This document shows positions 6,696-16,366 of a stretch of 33,663 bases of DNA, one piece after another. The notes beneath the pieces are model-generated. The model worked only from the letters and a program-made list of their open reading frames with translations, was not told where the DNA came from and did not search any database. The translations under genes were made by a program, and so were the position numbers. The stretch is from Candidatus Gastranaerophilales bacterium (GTDB lineage: Bacteria > Cyanobacteriota > Vampirovibrionia > Gastranaerophilales > Gastranaerophilaceae): NCBI GenBank assembly GCA_944325075.1, contig CALUYU010000026.1, positions 1-33,663 on the forward strand, given 5' to 3'. Position 1 is the stretch's first letter; each line of letters begins with the position of its first letter.

Positions 6696-8081
6696 TTAAA
6701 ATATTTTATATGGATTGAAAATATTCTCAGGATCAAACAATTTTTTAATAGAACGCATATAATCAAGTGCAACAGAATTTACAACTTTAGAGATATAAGG
6801 ACGTTTTTCAATACCTATACCATGTTCTCCTGACAATATTCCGCCAAGTTTCGCCGTCAGATCATATATTTCAGATTTTGCAAACTTATAGCGTCTATAC
6901 TCATCGTCATCTTTGTAGTCTATAGGAATCTGCGGATGAACGCTTCCGTCCCCGACATGACCAACAAGACAAGCCTCTAAATCATATTTGTCACATATCA
7001 TTCTAATTCCGCGCACAAGTTTGGCAAGGTTACAACGAGGAACAATCACATCATCTGTAGTAACATTCGGCTTAAGTTTTGCACAAGCAGCCATTGAGGA
7101 ACGTCTTGCCGTCCAAATCCTTTCATATTCTTCTTCACTGCTAGAAATCTGGATAGCCGCAGCATTTTGTCTTTGTAATATATCTTCAATAATTTTCTGC
7201 TGAAAATCAATAGAAGAAATAAATCCGTCAATCTCTATAATAAGGGCCGCTTCCTTATCACACAGCAAACCTGCCGGATAAAATTTTTCAATAGTTTTAA
7301 TCGCATTTGAGTCCATAAAATCAATGGTTGCCGGAGATATTCTTTGTGAAATAATCATATCTACAGTATCAACAGCTTCTTCCACGGTATTAAAGTATGC
7401 CATAATAACCTTGTGAGCCTCAGGTTTAGGGATTAATTTCAGAGTAGCTTCCGTAACTATGCCCAACGTACCTTCAGACCCGACAAAAAGGCTTGTAAGA
7501 TTATAGCCGGTTGCATTTTTTACAGTATTTGAACCGGTTCTTAAGACTTTCTCATCGGCCGTAACAACCTGTAAATCAAGAACATAATCCTTGGTAGAAC
7601 CATATTTAAATGTTTTGGCACCTCCGGAGGACTGCGCTATACTGCCGCCAATAGTTGAAACTCTTAAATTAGAAGGATCCGGAGGATAAAAAAGCCCATA
7701 TTCTTCAACTGCTTTTTGAAGATCCCCAAGAACAACTCCCGGCTGAACTCTGGCGGTCATATTTTCTTTATTAATCTCAATAATTTTATTCATCTTTGAG
7801 AAATTTAAAATTATTCCGCCATGTTCTGCCCTGCATGCGCCAACAGTATTTGTTCCGGCTCCGCGGCATATTATCGGTATTCTGTATCGCCTTGCACTTT
7901 TAACAACACGCAAAACATCTTCTACAGTTTTTACAAACACAACCGCGTCGGGTATCGCCGTAATCTTACGAACATTTGAGGCATCCTGTGCATATGCATA
8001 GCACTCTTCAACCGTTGCAAGCACATTGTCAGGGGTAAGGTCTTTTTTTAAATCTTTAATTATTTTTTTACTATTCAACAT
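6696..8081 (-). CDS. FAD-linked 2-hydroxyacid oxidase, GlcD family
   Basis: 461 residues from ATG 8081. A TTG at 8099 would add six residues but has no better ribosome site. The FAD-binding PCMH domain shows P-I-I-C-R-G-A-G-T-N-T-V-G, then S-T-I-G-G-S-I-A-Q-S-S-G-G and Y-G-S-T-K-D-Y-V-L-D. The C-terminal FAD-oxidase domain shows G-H-V-G-D-G-S-V-H-P and, near the end, G-E-H-G-I-G-I-E-K. This family oxidises glycolate or D-lactate to the 2-oxoacid, usually with electron transfer to quinone or a partner Fe-S/flavoprotein. No GlcE/GlcF-type partner is present in the window. The gene overlaps the end of the giant coiled-coil gene by 11 bp, implying translational coupling. D-lactate dehydrogenase is an equally possible activity. 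Confidence 0.9.
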   Translation of the reverse strand: MLNSKKIIKDLKKDLTPDNVLATVEECYAYAQDASNVRKITAIPDAVVFVKTVEDVLRVVKSARRYRIPIICRGAGTNTVGACRAEHGGIILNFSKMNKIIEINKENMTARVQPGVVLGDLQKAVEEYGLFYPPDPSNLRVSTIGGSIAQSSGGAKTFKYGSTKDYVLDLQVVTADEKVLRTGSNTVKNATGYNLTSLFVGSEGTLGIVTEATLKLIPKPEAHKVIMAYFNTVEEAVDTVDMIISQRISPATIDFMDSNAIKTIEKFYPAGLLCDKEAALIIEIDGFISSIDFQQKIIEDILQRQNAAAIQISSSEEEYERIWTARRSSMAACAKLKPNVTTDDVIVPRCNLAKLVRGIRMICDKYDLEACLVGHVGDGSVHPQIPIDYKDDDEYRRYKFAKSEIYDLTAKLGGILSGEHGIGIEKRPYISKVVNSVALDYMRSIKKLFDPENIFNPYKIF

Positions 8082-11000
8082 ATGACGCCAGCTTTTCAAT
8101 ATTTACACTTAATCTCGCAAGTTTTTCATCTATCTTGTCAATTCGATCTAACGTATCAGATTCAGATTTAGAGGCAGCAAGAATGTTATTCATTCTATCA
8201 AGCTGTTTTTCCAAACGATCCAAGCGTAATTCCTGTTCATTAAATCTTTCTTCCAATCTATTAAGCATTTCATGATTTTGAGGAAGTTCAAATCGCAGCT
8301 CTTTTATGATTTCTTTAACATTAGATGCCTTAGAAGTTTTATCATATATACCGGATAATGTTTCTGTGGTTCCGTCCATCCACTCTCCAAGATACATCAT
8401 AACATTTTTCAAAACAGTATTCAGATTAGCAGAGTATGACAGCTTTTCGTCCATTGCAACCAAAACTTTTTCAATACTTGATGTAATAGGAGTATTATCA
8501 AGAAGTTTAATTGCAGAAGTATTGTCATCGAGTTTTTCCAGAATAGCCTTATCAACTTCCTTTTGAGACAGTAAAAGCTGATTAATTCTGGAGCTGATAC
8601 TTAATATATGATCATTCATATTACCAGATTCAGCACGCTTAATCTCTGTTTCTATAATAGCATTACGTAAATCGTCCATTGCCTTGGCCATTCTGTTTAT
8701 GTTATTTGATATAACACAAATTTCATTAACAGACGATTTACTTACCAGGTCGTTAAGCCCAAGTCTTAATTTTGCCAAATCAGATTCAACATCCTGGAGC
8801 GTATATGTATAAACATCCATGTCATCTGAGGTATTTGTTATTGATGAAAGCTGATGTTTCACATCCATTAATGTCTTATGAAGTTCATTGGTTCGTTCAT
8901 TAACAAAATCTTTAATTTCCTCTGTTTCCTCAACAAAAGAAATTTCATTTGTAACAGAAACAACCGCTGATATTATTGATTCCTTAATCTCTTTTGCTTT
9001 TTGGGAAAAATCTATTCCGGAAATATTTGCATCAATCTTATTAATCTCATCCAAAAGTTTTTGCAGTGAAGCATTAACTCCGGAACCATTGTCAGATGAC
9101 TTTATCATAGAAATTTGCTCTTCAAGCAATTCCTTAATTTCTATAATCTCATCCTGGACGTCATTATCTTCCGACATTGCAAGAATATCTACTTTATTAT
9201 GAAGAGTATTTATAAGATCCTCTAATTTTATACCGGAAACAGACTCTGATTGAATATTATCCAATTTTTCATTTATTATTTTGGTTTCAGAACTCAAATC
9301 CTCAAGTTTATTTTCCAACCCGTTTGAAACATAATGGATATTTCCAAGTGTCTCTGACATAGCTCCGGTTTTTTCGCTGAGCTCATTTACTGTTGAATTA
9401 ACACCGGACGAATACTTTTCAATATCAGTTAAAGTAGATTTAATTTCATTAGATACAGTCTGCAAACCGTTTATACTGTCACTTAAATCATCAACCCCGG
9501 CTTTTATTTCATTACAATTTGAGTCAAGTTTTTCCTCTATGGAATCAACTATTTCAGAATGATCATCCTGGGCTATAATATCAAGTTTATTGTTAATGCC
9601 GCTGATTAACTCATTAATGCTGCCATCCGGGTGAAGATTATTTTTAAGAAAAGCCAAATCATCTTTAAGTTCACCGATTTCAGACATAAATTCATCGCCC
9701 TCAGTCTGAACGATAATATCAAGTTTTTTATCAATAGCGGATATTATATCTGTTAGATTGAAATTTGACCTAATAAGCGTTTCAAGTGATGTAATGCTGT
9801 CTTTAATTTCTTCAATATCAACAGCAAATTCATCCCCTTCTGTTTGCACAATAACATCAAGCTTGTTATCTATTCCTCGAATTAAATCTTCCAAACTATT
9901 ATTAGAAGAAATGGCAGAATTTAATGATTCAACGGCATCTTTCAAATCCTGCAATTCGGACTCTGTGCTTTCCGACATATCGCTCATTGCAATAACATCA
10001 AGCTTATTATCAACAGACCTTACAAGTTCTTCCAGTTTAAATGTCGACTCTGAAACATTCGTAAATTTCTTAATCTGCTCTTTTAATTCAGTTAATTCAA
10101 GACTTAAATCAGCACCGCTGCCTTCAGAGATACCGTCAAGTTTTGCCGCAATCTTTTGCAAAACTTCTTTATAGGATAAATTATCATTAATAGTTTCCTC
10201 AAATGAAGCCATCTTATCCTTAACATGCTGCAAAGTATCATTCAGGTCATTAACAGAATCAATAATTTCCGAACTTTCCGCAGCCATTGCAATAACATCA
10301 AGTTTTGCATTTATAGTATCGACACGCTTAATAATTTCATCAGGAGCAGATTGCCCTCCTTCAAATTTTTCCCGAACAACCTCAAGAGTGGAATCTACTG
10401 TAGTCTTAAGAGAATTAATCACATCAAGGATATCCTGAGAAGCTGCTGTTTGCTCATTGCTAAGTTTTTCAATACTATCTGCAAGAGTTTTATTCACCCC
10501 GCGGACCAAATCCATAAGTTCATCATTATTACATAAAAGCAGCAAAGAATTTCTATACTCTTCCAATTCTGTAGACTGCTTTTTATTTATAATCTCTCTA
10601 ATCTCTTCAAGGGCCTGGGTAAATGATGTTTTTAGACAATCCTTATTTTCCTGAATTTTAGCCTCTAATTTTGACAAATCTGCCTGAAGGCCGCTCTGCG
10701 GATCTCCGGCAGCAGACAAATTAGTTTGAATGATATTACTAATATTTGTTAAAGCATCATTAATTGACTCAAGATTGGAGTCAACTGATTCTCTGATAAA
10801 ATCCTCAAACTCTGATAACTTGCTTACAGAATCTTTATATGAAGCCTCAAGTTTTTCAAAGGCCGAATTTTTATCAAGTGAGGAGCTTAACTCTGATAAG
10901 ATATTGATATAAGAAATTTCTATCTGCTCTTTAATTGATGTTACCGCATCAGCAAAATTAAAACTTAAAAAATTATTTGCAGCATTTTTTACCGGTTCAA

Positions 11001-14000
11001 AATCTGTATATATCTGCTGTATTTTAGAATTAATAATTTCGTTAATATTCCCGGCAGAAACCTCAAGATTTGATTTTAAATCCGAAATATTTGTCTCTAA
11101 CATTGAAATTATGTCATTATAATCTTCACCCTGTTTTATACGAACCTCTTCAAGATTTTGCCCTATTAAATACAGGTTACTGCTTATAGTTTCAATGCCG
11201 CTATTAAAAACATTTGTTAAATCTGCATTTCCGCCTTCTTTTTCATTTTTAATTTCCGCAAGCACAACATTAAACTGCTGCCTTATATTTGCGAGAATTT
11301 CAATCAGTCCGGAATCACCTACAAGTGTTGTTAATTTGTTTGACAACTCCTCGAAATTTAACCGTATTGTTTCAAATTCATTTATAGAAATATCAAGTTT
11401 TGCGTTAGTATCGGTTGAAATTTTTTCAGAAATCTCAACATATTCACGCAATTTATTATTGAGCAAGTCAAAGGACTGTTCATAGTTCAGTGAAACATCG
11501 CTCAATTGCATATCAAGCGCACTGATTTTACCCAAAATTTCAGAACTATCATTCTGCGGGATAGTTTCTTTTAGATTTTCTATGATATTTTGTATAGAAT
11601 TTTTTACGTCTGACAACCCGGAAGAAAGCGTATCTTTATATTCTGAAGTTTGGTTATTAATCAATTCAGAAATATTATCGATTGAAGTCTGTTTGGGTAA
11701 TAAATCATAAGCTAATGTCTTAAGTTCCTCAAGCTCGGATAAGGTATTTCCATTTTGAATCCGGATATCTCCGCTCAGCTTATCAATCGAATTTTTGTAT
11801 TCAGAAACCAGATCTCTTAAATCATTAAGAGTTTTTTCGTTTTTCCCGGCCTTTTCATCAACAACTAATTCCAGCCTTTGAACTACCTCATCCAAATTTG
11901 AAGATTCAGAAATAATTGACTTCAAATCTTCCAAAGACATTAAGATATCATCATTTTGTGAGCGGACATAGTTATTATATTCCGCCACACTGTTACTGTA
12001 ATCTTCAATAATACTGGATATATCATCAAACTTCAGATCATTTTCATTAAATTTTTCATCAATAAAATCCTGGATCTTCTCAATAATTTCTTCTTTTGAA
12101 GATGAATTTTCTATAAAATCTTTAAGTTCAACAAATTTCCCTGCATATAGAGATTCCTGGTTATTCAGTGTAAGAGAAAGCTGACTAATAAGTGTTTTAT
12201 ATTCATTAAGAATATCTTCAACTTCATTAAATTTTAAATCATCTGTAGAATGCTTTTCTGCAAACAAATTCTCTATTTTAGAAATAAAATCGTCTTTATC
12301 AAGAGATTCCCTTATAAGTTGTCTTAACTCTGCTATTCCGCTATTATTTGAAATATTAATTATTTCCAGATTATTCGTAAGAGTCTCAAGTTTATCCTCA
12401 TAAGCATTTAAAATTTCAGATATTGATAGTAATTTTTCATCTTTTTGATTACTCTTTTGATTAATAAGAATTTCTAAATTATTTATCAATTCCCGGCTAT
12501 CAGAAGATTCAACGGCCAATTTAAGATCTTCCAATGATTTTAAATATGCAGATTTTGAACTTTCAGCCTCTTCAATAAAAGCATCAAGAGCATTTTTATA
12601 CGAACTCAGCAACGACGTTAAATGTTCAATATTAGCAATCTGTTCCTGCTCGGATTTATTCATAGATAATTCCAAATCAGCAATTTTTTCTATAATCTCA
12701 TCTTTATACTGAGACGTTTCCACTTTATTTGAAAAATCTACAAACAATTCTTTTATTGATGAAAGATATTCGCTTAAATTCCCGGCTGTAACAGACGTAA
12801 AATCTTTTAAACTATTTGTAATATCATTAATTTTATCAGATAAAATTTCGACATTAGCCCCTGCAGAGGCAATAACTTCATCTTTAACCCGGTTAATATC
12901 ATTTAAATTGTCATTGCTCAATTTTGATATAAGATTTTCGGAAGTGTCAGCTATCATTTTAGCATTTGAATTTATTTCTCCACGAACATCCTCGAGAAGT
13001 TTTTCATAAGCCGCCATTGCAGATTGCAATGTATCAGCAAGATCATTTAATTTTCCGCCCCAAAAAGACTCATTATCTTCTTTCAGCGCGAGAACTGCTT
13101 CTTTAAAAGTATTAACATATTCAAGTATGCTTTCAAACTTGTCAGAAACAGAAGTTTCAAACTCGTTTGACTTTTGCGCAATAATATCTTCTAAACCTTT
13201 AATATTATGCAAAACCGTTGTAACATCGGCACTTTGCATATTATAACTGTCCGCAATTTTCTGGGTAATATCCGCGTTAAAAGAACTAAATTCCTCTTTT
13301 ATATGCTCCGAATACTCAGAAACATTAGCCCGCAAACATTCAAGAATAGTTTTAACCTCAAGAGAATTACTATTCATATATTCGGACAGATTGCTGCTCA
13401 AATATTTTAAATGCTCAAACCCATCATTAAGAGTTTTTTGAACATCATCCCCCATAGAATATAACTTTGAATTAACATTGCTAAGGTTAGAAGAAACAGT
13501 TGATTCAAGGTCTGAGATTTTCTGACTGTTATTGTCAAGAGAACTTTCAACCGAATTACACATAAATGCTGTTTTAGAGGAATAATCATCAATAGTGTTT
13601 CTCAGATCAACGATGGCAGAAACCATATTCCCATGACGTAAATTGGCATCAGATACAAAATTTTCATATCCCTTAACAAGCTCATCTGTTCTGTGTCTCA
13701 GCACTTCAACCATTGCACCGTTATTTATTGCATTTTCAAGAGAAGTCAGTTTTTCAAGAAGAAGATTTTTTGCTTCAGCATCATTATTGGCATAATTTAC
13801 AACAGACTCAAAACCTGACTTAAAATTTTCAGACAAGGTTCTTATTTCGTCTGCAACAGCAGAATTATCTGAATAAGTATTTATAAGATCAGACATACGT
13901 TCAAGAACAACACCTAATTCCTCAAATTTATCAGCTCCGGCAATAAATTTATTATTCAACAACTGTTTTATTTCACCGGCAACAGAATCCAATCCGGCGT

Positions 14001-14130
14001 TATCACCCTGAATTCCCTCTATTTTACTTTTTATTTCCGTAAGAAGTTTTGTAAAATCTTCAGCATTAATTTCGTTTTCTTGCTTTAAACCTTCAAGAAG
14101 TTCTGCTATTTCTTCAACTTTTTCTGCCAT
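8071..14130 (-). CDS. Giant (2019-aa) acidic coiled-coil-like protein with 46-residue repeats
   Basis: Not recognised as a named family. The protein is rich in Glu, Asp, Ser, Asn, Leu and Ile. It has no signal peptide or membrane segment and is predicted almost entirely helical, built from heptad-like stretches. Between about residues 1265 and 1660 a motif (N/D)-x-K-L-D-(V/I)-I-(A/V) recurs. The DNA word for it on the plus strand starts at 9581, 9719, 9857, 9998, 10136 and 10298, so spacings are 46, 46, 47, 46 and 54 residues. The last 80 residues form a denser coiled coil (L-E-E-R-F-N-E-Q-E-L-R-L-D-R-L). The start is supported by AAGGGA upstream of ATG 14130. It may be a cytoskeletal or scaffold protein, or resemble the signalling rod of chemoreceptors without a receptor. 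It is the first gene of a unit with the GlcD-like oxidase. Confidence 0.85.
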   Translation of the reverse strand: MAEKVEEIAELLEGLKQENEINAEDFTKLLTEIKSKIEGIQGDNAGLDSVAGEIKQLLNNKFIAGADKFEELGVVLERMSDLINTYSDNSAVADEIRTLSENFKSGFESVVNYANNDAEAKNLLLEKLTSLENAINNGAMVEVLRHRTDELVKGYENFVSDANLRHGNMVSAIVDLRNTIDDYSSKTAFMCNSVESSLDNNSQKISDLESTVSSNLSNVNSKLYSMGDDVQKTLNDGFEHLKYLSSNLSEYMNSNSLEVKTILECLRANVSEYSEHIKEEFSSFNADITQKIADSYNMQSADVTTVLHNIKGLEDIIAQKSNEFETSVSDKFESILEYVNTFKEAVLALKEDNESFWGGKLNDLADTLQSAMAAYEKLLEDVRGEINSNAKMIADTSENLISKLSNDNLNDINRVKDEVIASAGANVEILSDKINDITNSLKDFTSVTAGNLSEYLSSIKELFVDFSNKVETSQYKDEIIEKIADLELSMNKSEQEQIANIEHLTSLLSSYKNALDAFIEEAESSKSAYLKSLEDLKLAVESSDSRELINNLEILINQKSNQKDEKLLSISEILNAYEDKLETLTNNLEIINISNNSGIAELRQLIRESLDKDDFISKIENLFAEKHSTDDLKFNEVEDILNEYKTLISQLSLTLNNQESLYAGKFVELKDFIENSSSKEEIIEKIQDFIDEKFNENDLKFDDISSIIEDYSNSVAEYNNYVRSQNDDILMSLEDLKSIISESSNLDEVVQRLELVVDEKAGKNEKTLNDLRDLVSEYKNSIDKLSGDIRIQNGNTLSELEELKTLAYDLLPKQTSIDNISELINNQTSEYKDTLSSGLSDVKNSIQNIIENLKETIPQNDSSEILGKISALDMQLSDVSLNYEQSFDLLNNKLREYVEISEKISTDTNAKLDISINEFETIRLNFEELSNKLTTLVGDSGLIEILANIRQQFNVVLAEIKNEKEGGNADLTNVFNSGIETISSNLYLIGQNLEEVRIKQGEDYNDIISMLETNISDLKSNLEVSAGNINEIINSKIQQIYTDFEPVKNAANNFLSFNFADAVTSIKEQIEISYINILSELSSSLDKNSAFEKLEASYKDSVSKLSEFEDFIRESVDSNLESINDALTNISNIIQTNLSAAGDPQSGLQADLSKLEAKIQENKDCLKTSFTQALEEIREIINKKQSTELEEYRNSLLLLCNNDELMDLVRGVNKTLADSIEKLSNEQTAASQDILDVINSLKTTVDSTLEVVREKFEGGQSAPDEIIKRVDTINAKLDVIAMAAESSEIIDSVNDLNDTLQHVKDKMASFEETINDNLSYKEVLQKIAAKLDGISEGSGADLSLELTELKEQIKKFTNVSESTFKLEELVRSVDNKLDVIAMSDMSESTESELQDLKDAVESLNSAISSNNSLEDLIRGIDNKLDVIVQTEGDEFAVDIEEIKDSITSLETLIRSNFNLTDIISAIDKKLDIIVQTEGDEFMSEIGELKDDLAFLKNNLHPDGSINELISGINNKLDIIAQDDHSEIVDSIEEKLDSNCNEIKAGVDDLSDSINGLQTVSNEIKSTLTDIEKYSSGVNSTVNELSEKTGAMSETLGNIHYVSNGLENKLEDLSSETKIINEKLDNIQSESVSGIKLEDLINTLHNKVDILAMSEDNDVQDEIIEIKELLEEQISMIKSSDNGSGVNASLQKLLDEINKIDANISGIDFSQKAKEIKESIISAVVSVTNEISFVEETEEIKDFVNERTNELHKTLMDVKHQLSSITNTSDDMDVYTYTLQDVESDLAKLRLGLNDLVSKSSVNEICVISNNINRMAKAMDDLRNAIIETEIKRAESGNMNDHILSISSRINQLLLSQKEVDKAILEKLDDNTSAIKLLDNTPITSSIEKVLVAMDEKLSYSANLNTVLKNVMMYLGEWMDGTTETLSGIYDKTSKASNVKEIIKELRFELPQNHEMLNRLEERFNEQELRLDRLEKQLDRMNNILAASKSESDTLDRIDKIDEKLARLSVNIEKLASYVE
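9575..10310 (-). repeat. Intragenic tandem repeats in the giant coiled-coil gene
   Basis: Degenerate 138-bp (46-codon) units carrying K-L-D-V-I-A or K-L-D-I-I-V. Two neighbouring units also share Q-T-E-G-D-E-F after the motif, suggesting recent duplication of that pair. Confidence 0.75.
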
Positions 14131-14168
14131 TTATTTTTCCCTTAAAAAATACACATTTTCCCAATAAT

Positions 14169-14177
14169 ATTTTAGCA
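14169..14177 (-). promoter_or_regulatory. Probable extended -10 for the giant coiled-coil gene
   Basis: Minus strand TGC-TAAAAT (14169-14177), about 40 bp upstream of ATG 14130. An upstream TTGCTA at a spacing of 18 is a possible -35. Confidence 0.4.
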
Positions 14178-14250
14178 GAACAATAGCGAATATAGCAAAA
14201 TGTTAAGGAATTGTATTAAAATGTAAAGAAAAGAAGAACAAATTTATATT

Positions 14251-14262
14251 AAGTGCTATAAT
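14251..14262 (+). promoter_or_regulatory. Extended -10 promoter of the 2-oxoacid:ferredoxin oxidoreductase operon
   Basis: AGTGC-TATAAT with TATAAT at 14257-14262 and the TGN extension at 14254-14256. The -35 is weak. The predicted start is about 25 bases before ATG 14294, leaving room for the GAGGTGA ribosome site. Confidence 0.6.
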
Positions 14263-14293
14263 ACTCTTGACATTGTAGAAGAGGTGATTTGAA

Positions 14294-14506
14294 ATGAGCC
14301 ATATTGTAATTGATAAAAACAGATGTAAGGGATGCTACTTGTGTATAGAAGAATGTCCTAAAAAATTATTAAAAATCGGCGACAAAGTTAATAATCTTGG
14401 AGTTCACTTAGTTGAATTTGACGACCCGAATAACGAATGTCTTGGCTGCGCAATGTGTGCAACAAGATGTCCTGATATGGCAATAACAGAAGTATACAAA
14501 GGATAA
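14294..14506 (+). CDS. 2-oxoacid:ferredoxin oxidoreductase, delta (ferredoxin-like) subunit
   Basis: 70 residues with two complete 4Fe-4S motifs: Cys 11, 14, 17, 21 (C-K-G-C-Y-L-C-I-E-E-C-P) and Cys 49, 52, 55, 59 (C-L-G-C-A-M-C-A-T-R-C-P). This subunit passes electrons from the thiamine-diphosphate active site to external ferredoxin. The preceding site GAGGTGA supports the ATG. It is the first gene of a four-gene operon (delta-alpha-beta-gamma) with gaps of only 3 to 12 bp after it. Substrate preference (2-oxoglutarate, korD, or branched-chain 2-oxoacids, vorD) cannot be decided from sequence alone. Confidence 0.93.
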   Translation: MSHIVIDKNRCKGCYLCIEECPKKLLKIGDKVNNLGVHLVEFDDPNNECLGCAMCATRCPDMAITEVYKG

Positions 14507-14512
14507 ATAATT

Positions 14513-15589
14513 ATGACTGAATGCTTGACAAAAACAAATAAAAAAGTTTTAACCAAAGGGAATTATGCAATAGCAAATGCTGCTGTAATTGCCGGATGTG
14601 AGTGTTATTTCGGATACCCGATAACACCGCAGAGCGAAATAGGCGAATTTATGAGCGGGAAAATGCAGGAACTTAAAAGAGCTTATGTTTCTGCTGAAAG
14701 CGAACTTGCCGCAATAAATATGGTAATAGGGGCATGCTCAACCGGCGCAAAAGCAATGACATCATCTTCATCTTGCGCTGTGTCTTTAATGCAGGAAGCA
14801 TTATCATATGCAGCCTCTGACCAGCTTCCTGTCGTCCTGGTAAGTGTAATGAGAGGCGGACCTGGACTTGGAAATATCTATCCGTCGCAGGGAGATTACA
14901 ACCAGGCAACAATCGGAGGCGGAAACGGAGATTACAAGCTTATTGTTCTTGCTCCGGCAACTGTTCAGGAATGCGTGGATCTTACTTATAAAGCATTCTA
15001 CCTTGCCCATAAATATAAAAATCCAACAGTTCTTCTTGCGGATGGACTTCTTGGTCAAATGATGGAGCCTGTTGAATTTACAGACTATCCTTACCCTGAA
15101 GTTGACAATTCCTCCTGGGCATTAACCGGCGCAAAAGGAAGACCTGCAAGGGTTATCAGATCTTATGCCCCAAGTGCAGACGATCAATGTGAATTTTTGG
15201 AAAATTTACACGCAAAATACAAGCTTATTGAAGAAAATGAAACTGACTGGGAAGAATTTAATACTGAAGATGCTGATATTATTTTAGTAAGTTTCGGCTC
15301 ACCTGCCAGAAATACCAAATCCGCAATGAAACACTGTCGTAAACTTGGTTTAAAAGTCGGATTTCTAAGACCAATAACTCTTTATCCGTTCCCGTCTAAA
15401 AGGATTGCAGAACTTGCCCAAACAGCAAAAAAATTCATCTCTGTAGAAATCAATATGGGACAAATGATTAGAGATATCAAACTTGCAGTCAACGGGAAAG
15501 TGCCGGTAGAACTTATAAACAAACCGGTAGGCAATCCGCCTTCTGTTGAAGAAATTGTTGAAAGAATAATAAAAGAAAGTGAAGAATAA
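14513..15589 (+). CDS. 2-oxoacid:ferredoxin oxidoreductase, alpha subunit (VorB/KorA type)
   Basis: 358 residues. The pyrimidine-binding domain starts with G-Y-P-I-T-P-Q-S-E (34-42), typical of the family. R-G-G-P-G-L-G-N-I-Y-P-S-Q-G-D-Y lies near 120, and the transketolase C-terminal-like domain follows (S-F-G-S-P-A-R-N-T-K, L-R-P-I-T-L-Y-P-F-P). Together with beta it binds coenzyme A and the 2-oxoacid, producing acyl-CoA, CO2 and reduced ferredoxin. The length fits the four-subunit enzymes, in which alpha and gamma are separate proteins. It begins 6 bp after the delta gene and ends 3 bp before beta. The protein resembles those annotated as 3-methyl-2-oxobutanoate dehydrogenase VorB, but 2-oxoglutarate is also possible. 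Confidence 0.92.
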   Translation: MTECLTKTNKKVLTKGNYAIANAAVIAGCECYFGYPITPQSEIGEFMSGKMQELKRAYVSAESELAAINMVIGACSTGAKAMTSSSSCAVSLMQEALSYAASDQLPVVLVSVMRGGPGLGNIYPSQGDYNQATIGGGNGDYKLIVLAPATVQECVDLTYKAFYLAHKYKNPTVLLADGLLGQMMEPVEFTDYPYPEVDNSSWALTGAKGRPARVIRSYAPSADDQCEFLENLHAKYKLIEENETDWEEFNTEDADIILVSFGSPARNTKSAMKHCRKLGLKVGFLRPITLYPFPSKRIAELAQTAKKFISVEINMGQMIRDIKLAVNGKVPVELINKPVGNPPSVEEIVERIIKESEE

Positions 15590-15592
15590 TCA

Positions 15593-16354
15593 ATGACAAC
15601 ATTAACTCAAACATTTAAAATACCCGAAAGTATAAAAAAAGGATCAAAATTTTCATTCTGTCCGGGCTGTGATCACGGGGTTGCGGTCAGACTGGTTGCA
15701 GAAGTACTTGATGAATTGGGGCTGCGTGAAAACACTATAGCAGTTGCCTCAATTGGTTGTTCTGTTACTTTATATGATTTTCTGGAAGTAGACACAATTG
15801 AAGCTCCTCATGGAAGAGCCTTAGCTGAGGCAACCGGCGTAAAACGCGCCCGGCCGAATAAAACTGTTTTTACATACCAGGGTGACGGAGACTTTGCCTC
15901 TATCGGAATGGCGGAAAGTCTTCACTGTGCATTAAGAGGTGAAAATGTTACAGCAATATGTATTAATAACACAACATATGGCATGACCGGAGGCCAGCTT
16001 GGCCCAACAACCCTCCTTGGGCAGGTAACGACAACATCTCCAACCGGAAGAAATGTTGAATATTACGGTTATCCAATAAAAATTGCAGAACATGTTGCAT
16101 TATGTGACGGAACAGCATATTCTGCAAGAGTTTCGCTGGATACAGTGCCTAACATTAGAAAAGCAAAAGCTGCCATAAAAAAAGCTTTTGAAATCCAAAA
16201 TAAAGGGTTAGGATTTAGTTTTGTTGAAATCCTTTCAACTTGCCCGACCAACTGGAAAAAAACTCCTCAACAAGCTCATCAGCGTGTAAGAGAAGAAATG
16301 ATGCCGGTTTTTGTTCCGGGGGTTTATAAGGACATTACAGAAAAAAATAATTAA
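15593..16354 (+). CDS. 2-oxoacid:ferredoxin oxidoreductase, beta (thiamine-diphosphate) subunit
   Basis: 253 residues. C-P-G-C-D-H-G (23-29) is the family Cys-containing motif. The thiamine-diphosphate/Mg site is G-D-G-D-F-A-S-I-G (97-105) followed by N-N-T-T-Y-G-M-T-G-G-Q (125-135). This subunit carries the catalytic cofactor. C-P-T-N-W near the C-terminus is also typical. It sits between the alpha and gamma genes with 3-bp and 12-bp gaps, so the four subunits are surely co-expressed. In an anaerobe this complex would link amino-acid or 2-oxoacid breakdown to ferredoxin reduction. Confidence 0.94.
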   Translation: MTTLTQTFKIPESIKKGSKFSFCPGCDHGVAVRLVAEVLDELGLRENTIAVASIGCSVTLYDFLEVDTIEAPHGRALAEATGVKRARPNKTVFTYQGDGDFASIGMAESLHCALRGENVTAICINNTTYGMTGGQLGPTTLLGQVTTTSPTGRNVEYYGYPIKIAEHVALCDGTAYSARVSLDTVPNIRKAKAAIKKAFEIQNKGLGFSFVEILSTCPTNWKKTPQQAHQRVREEMMPVFVPGVYKDITEKNN

Positions 16355-16366
16355 GGGAAAAGCATT

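Noticed and set aside
8082-8099. TTG start six codons upstream for the GlcD-like oxidase
   Set aside because: ATG 8081 gives the family N-terminus. The upstream TTG has no better ribosome site.
9758-10174. 138-codon plus-strand Ser-rich frame inside the giant gene
   Set aside because: Antisense shadow of the repeat region. Its regularity follows from the repeats on the other strand.
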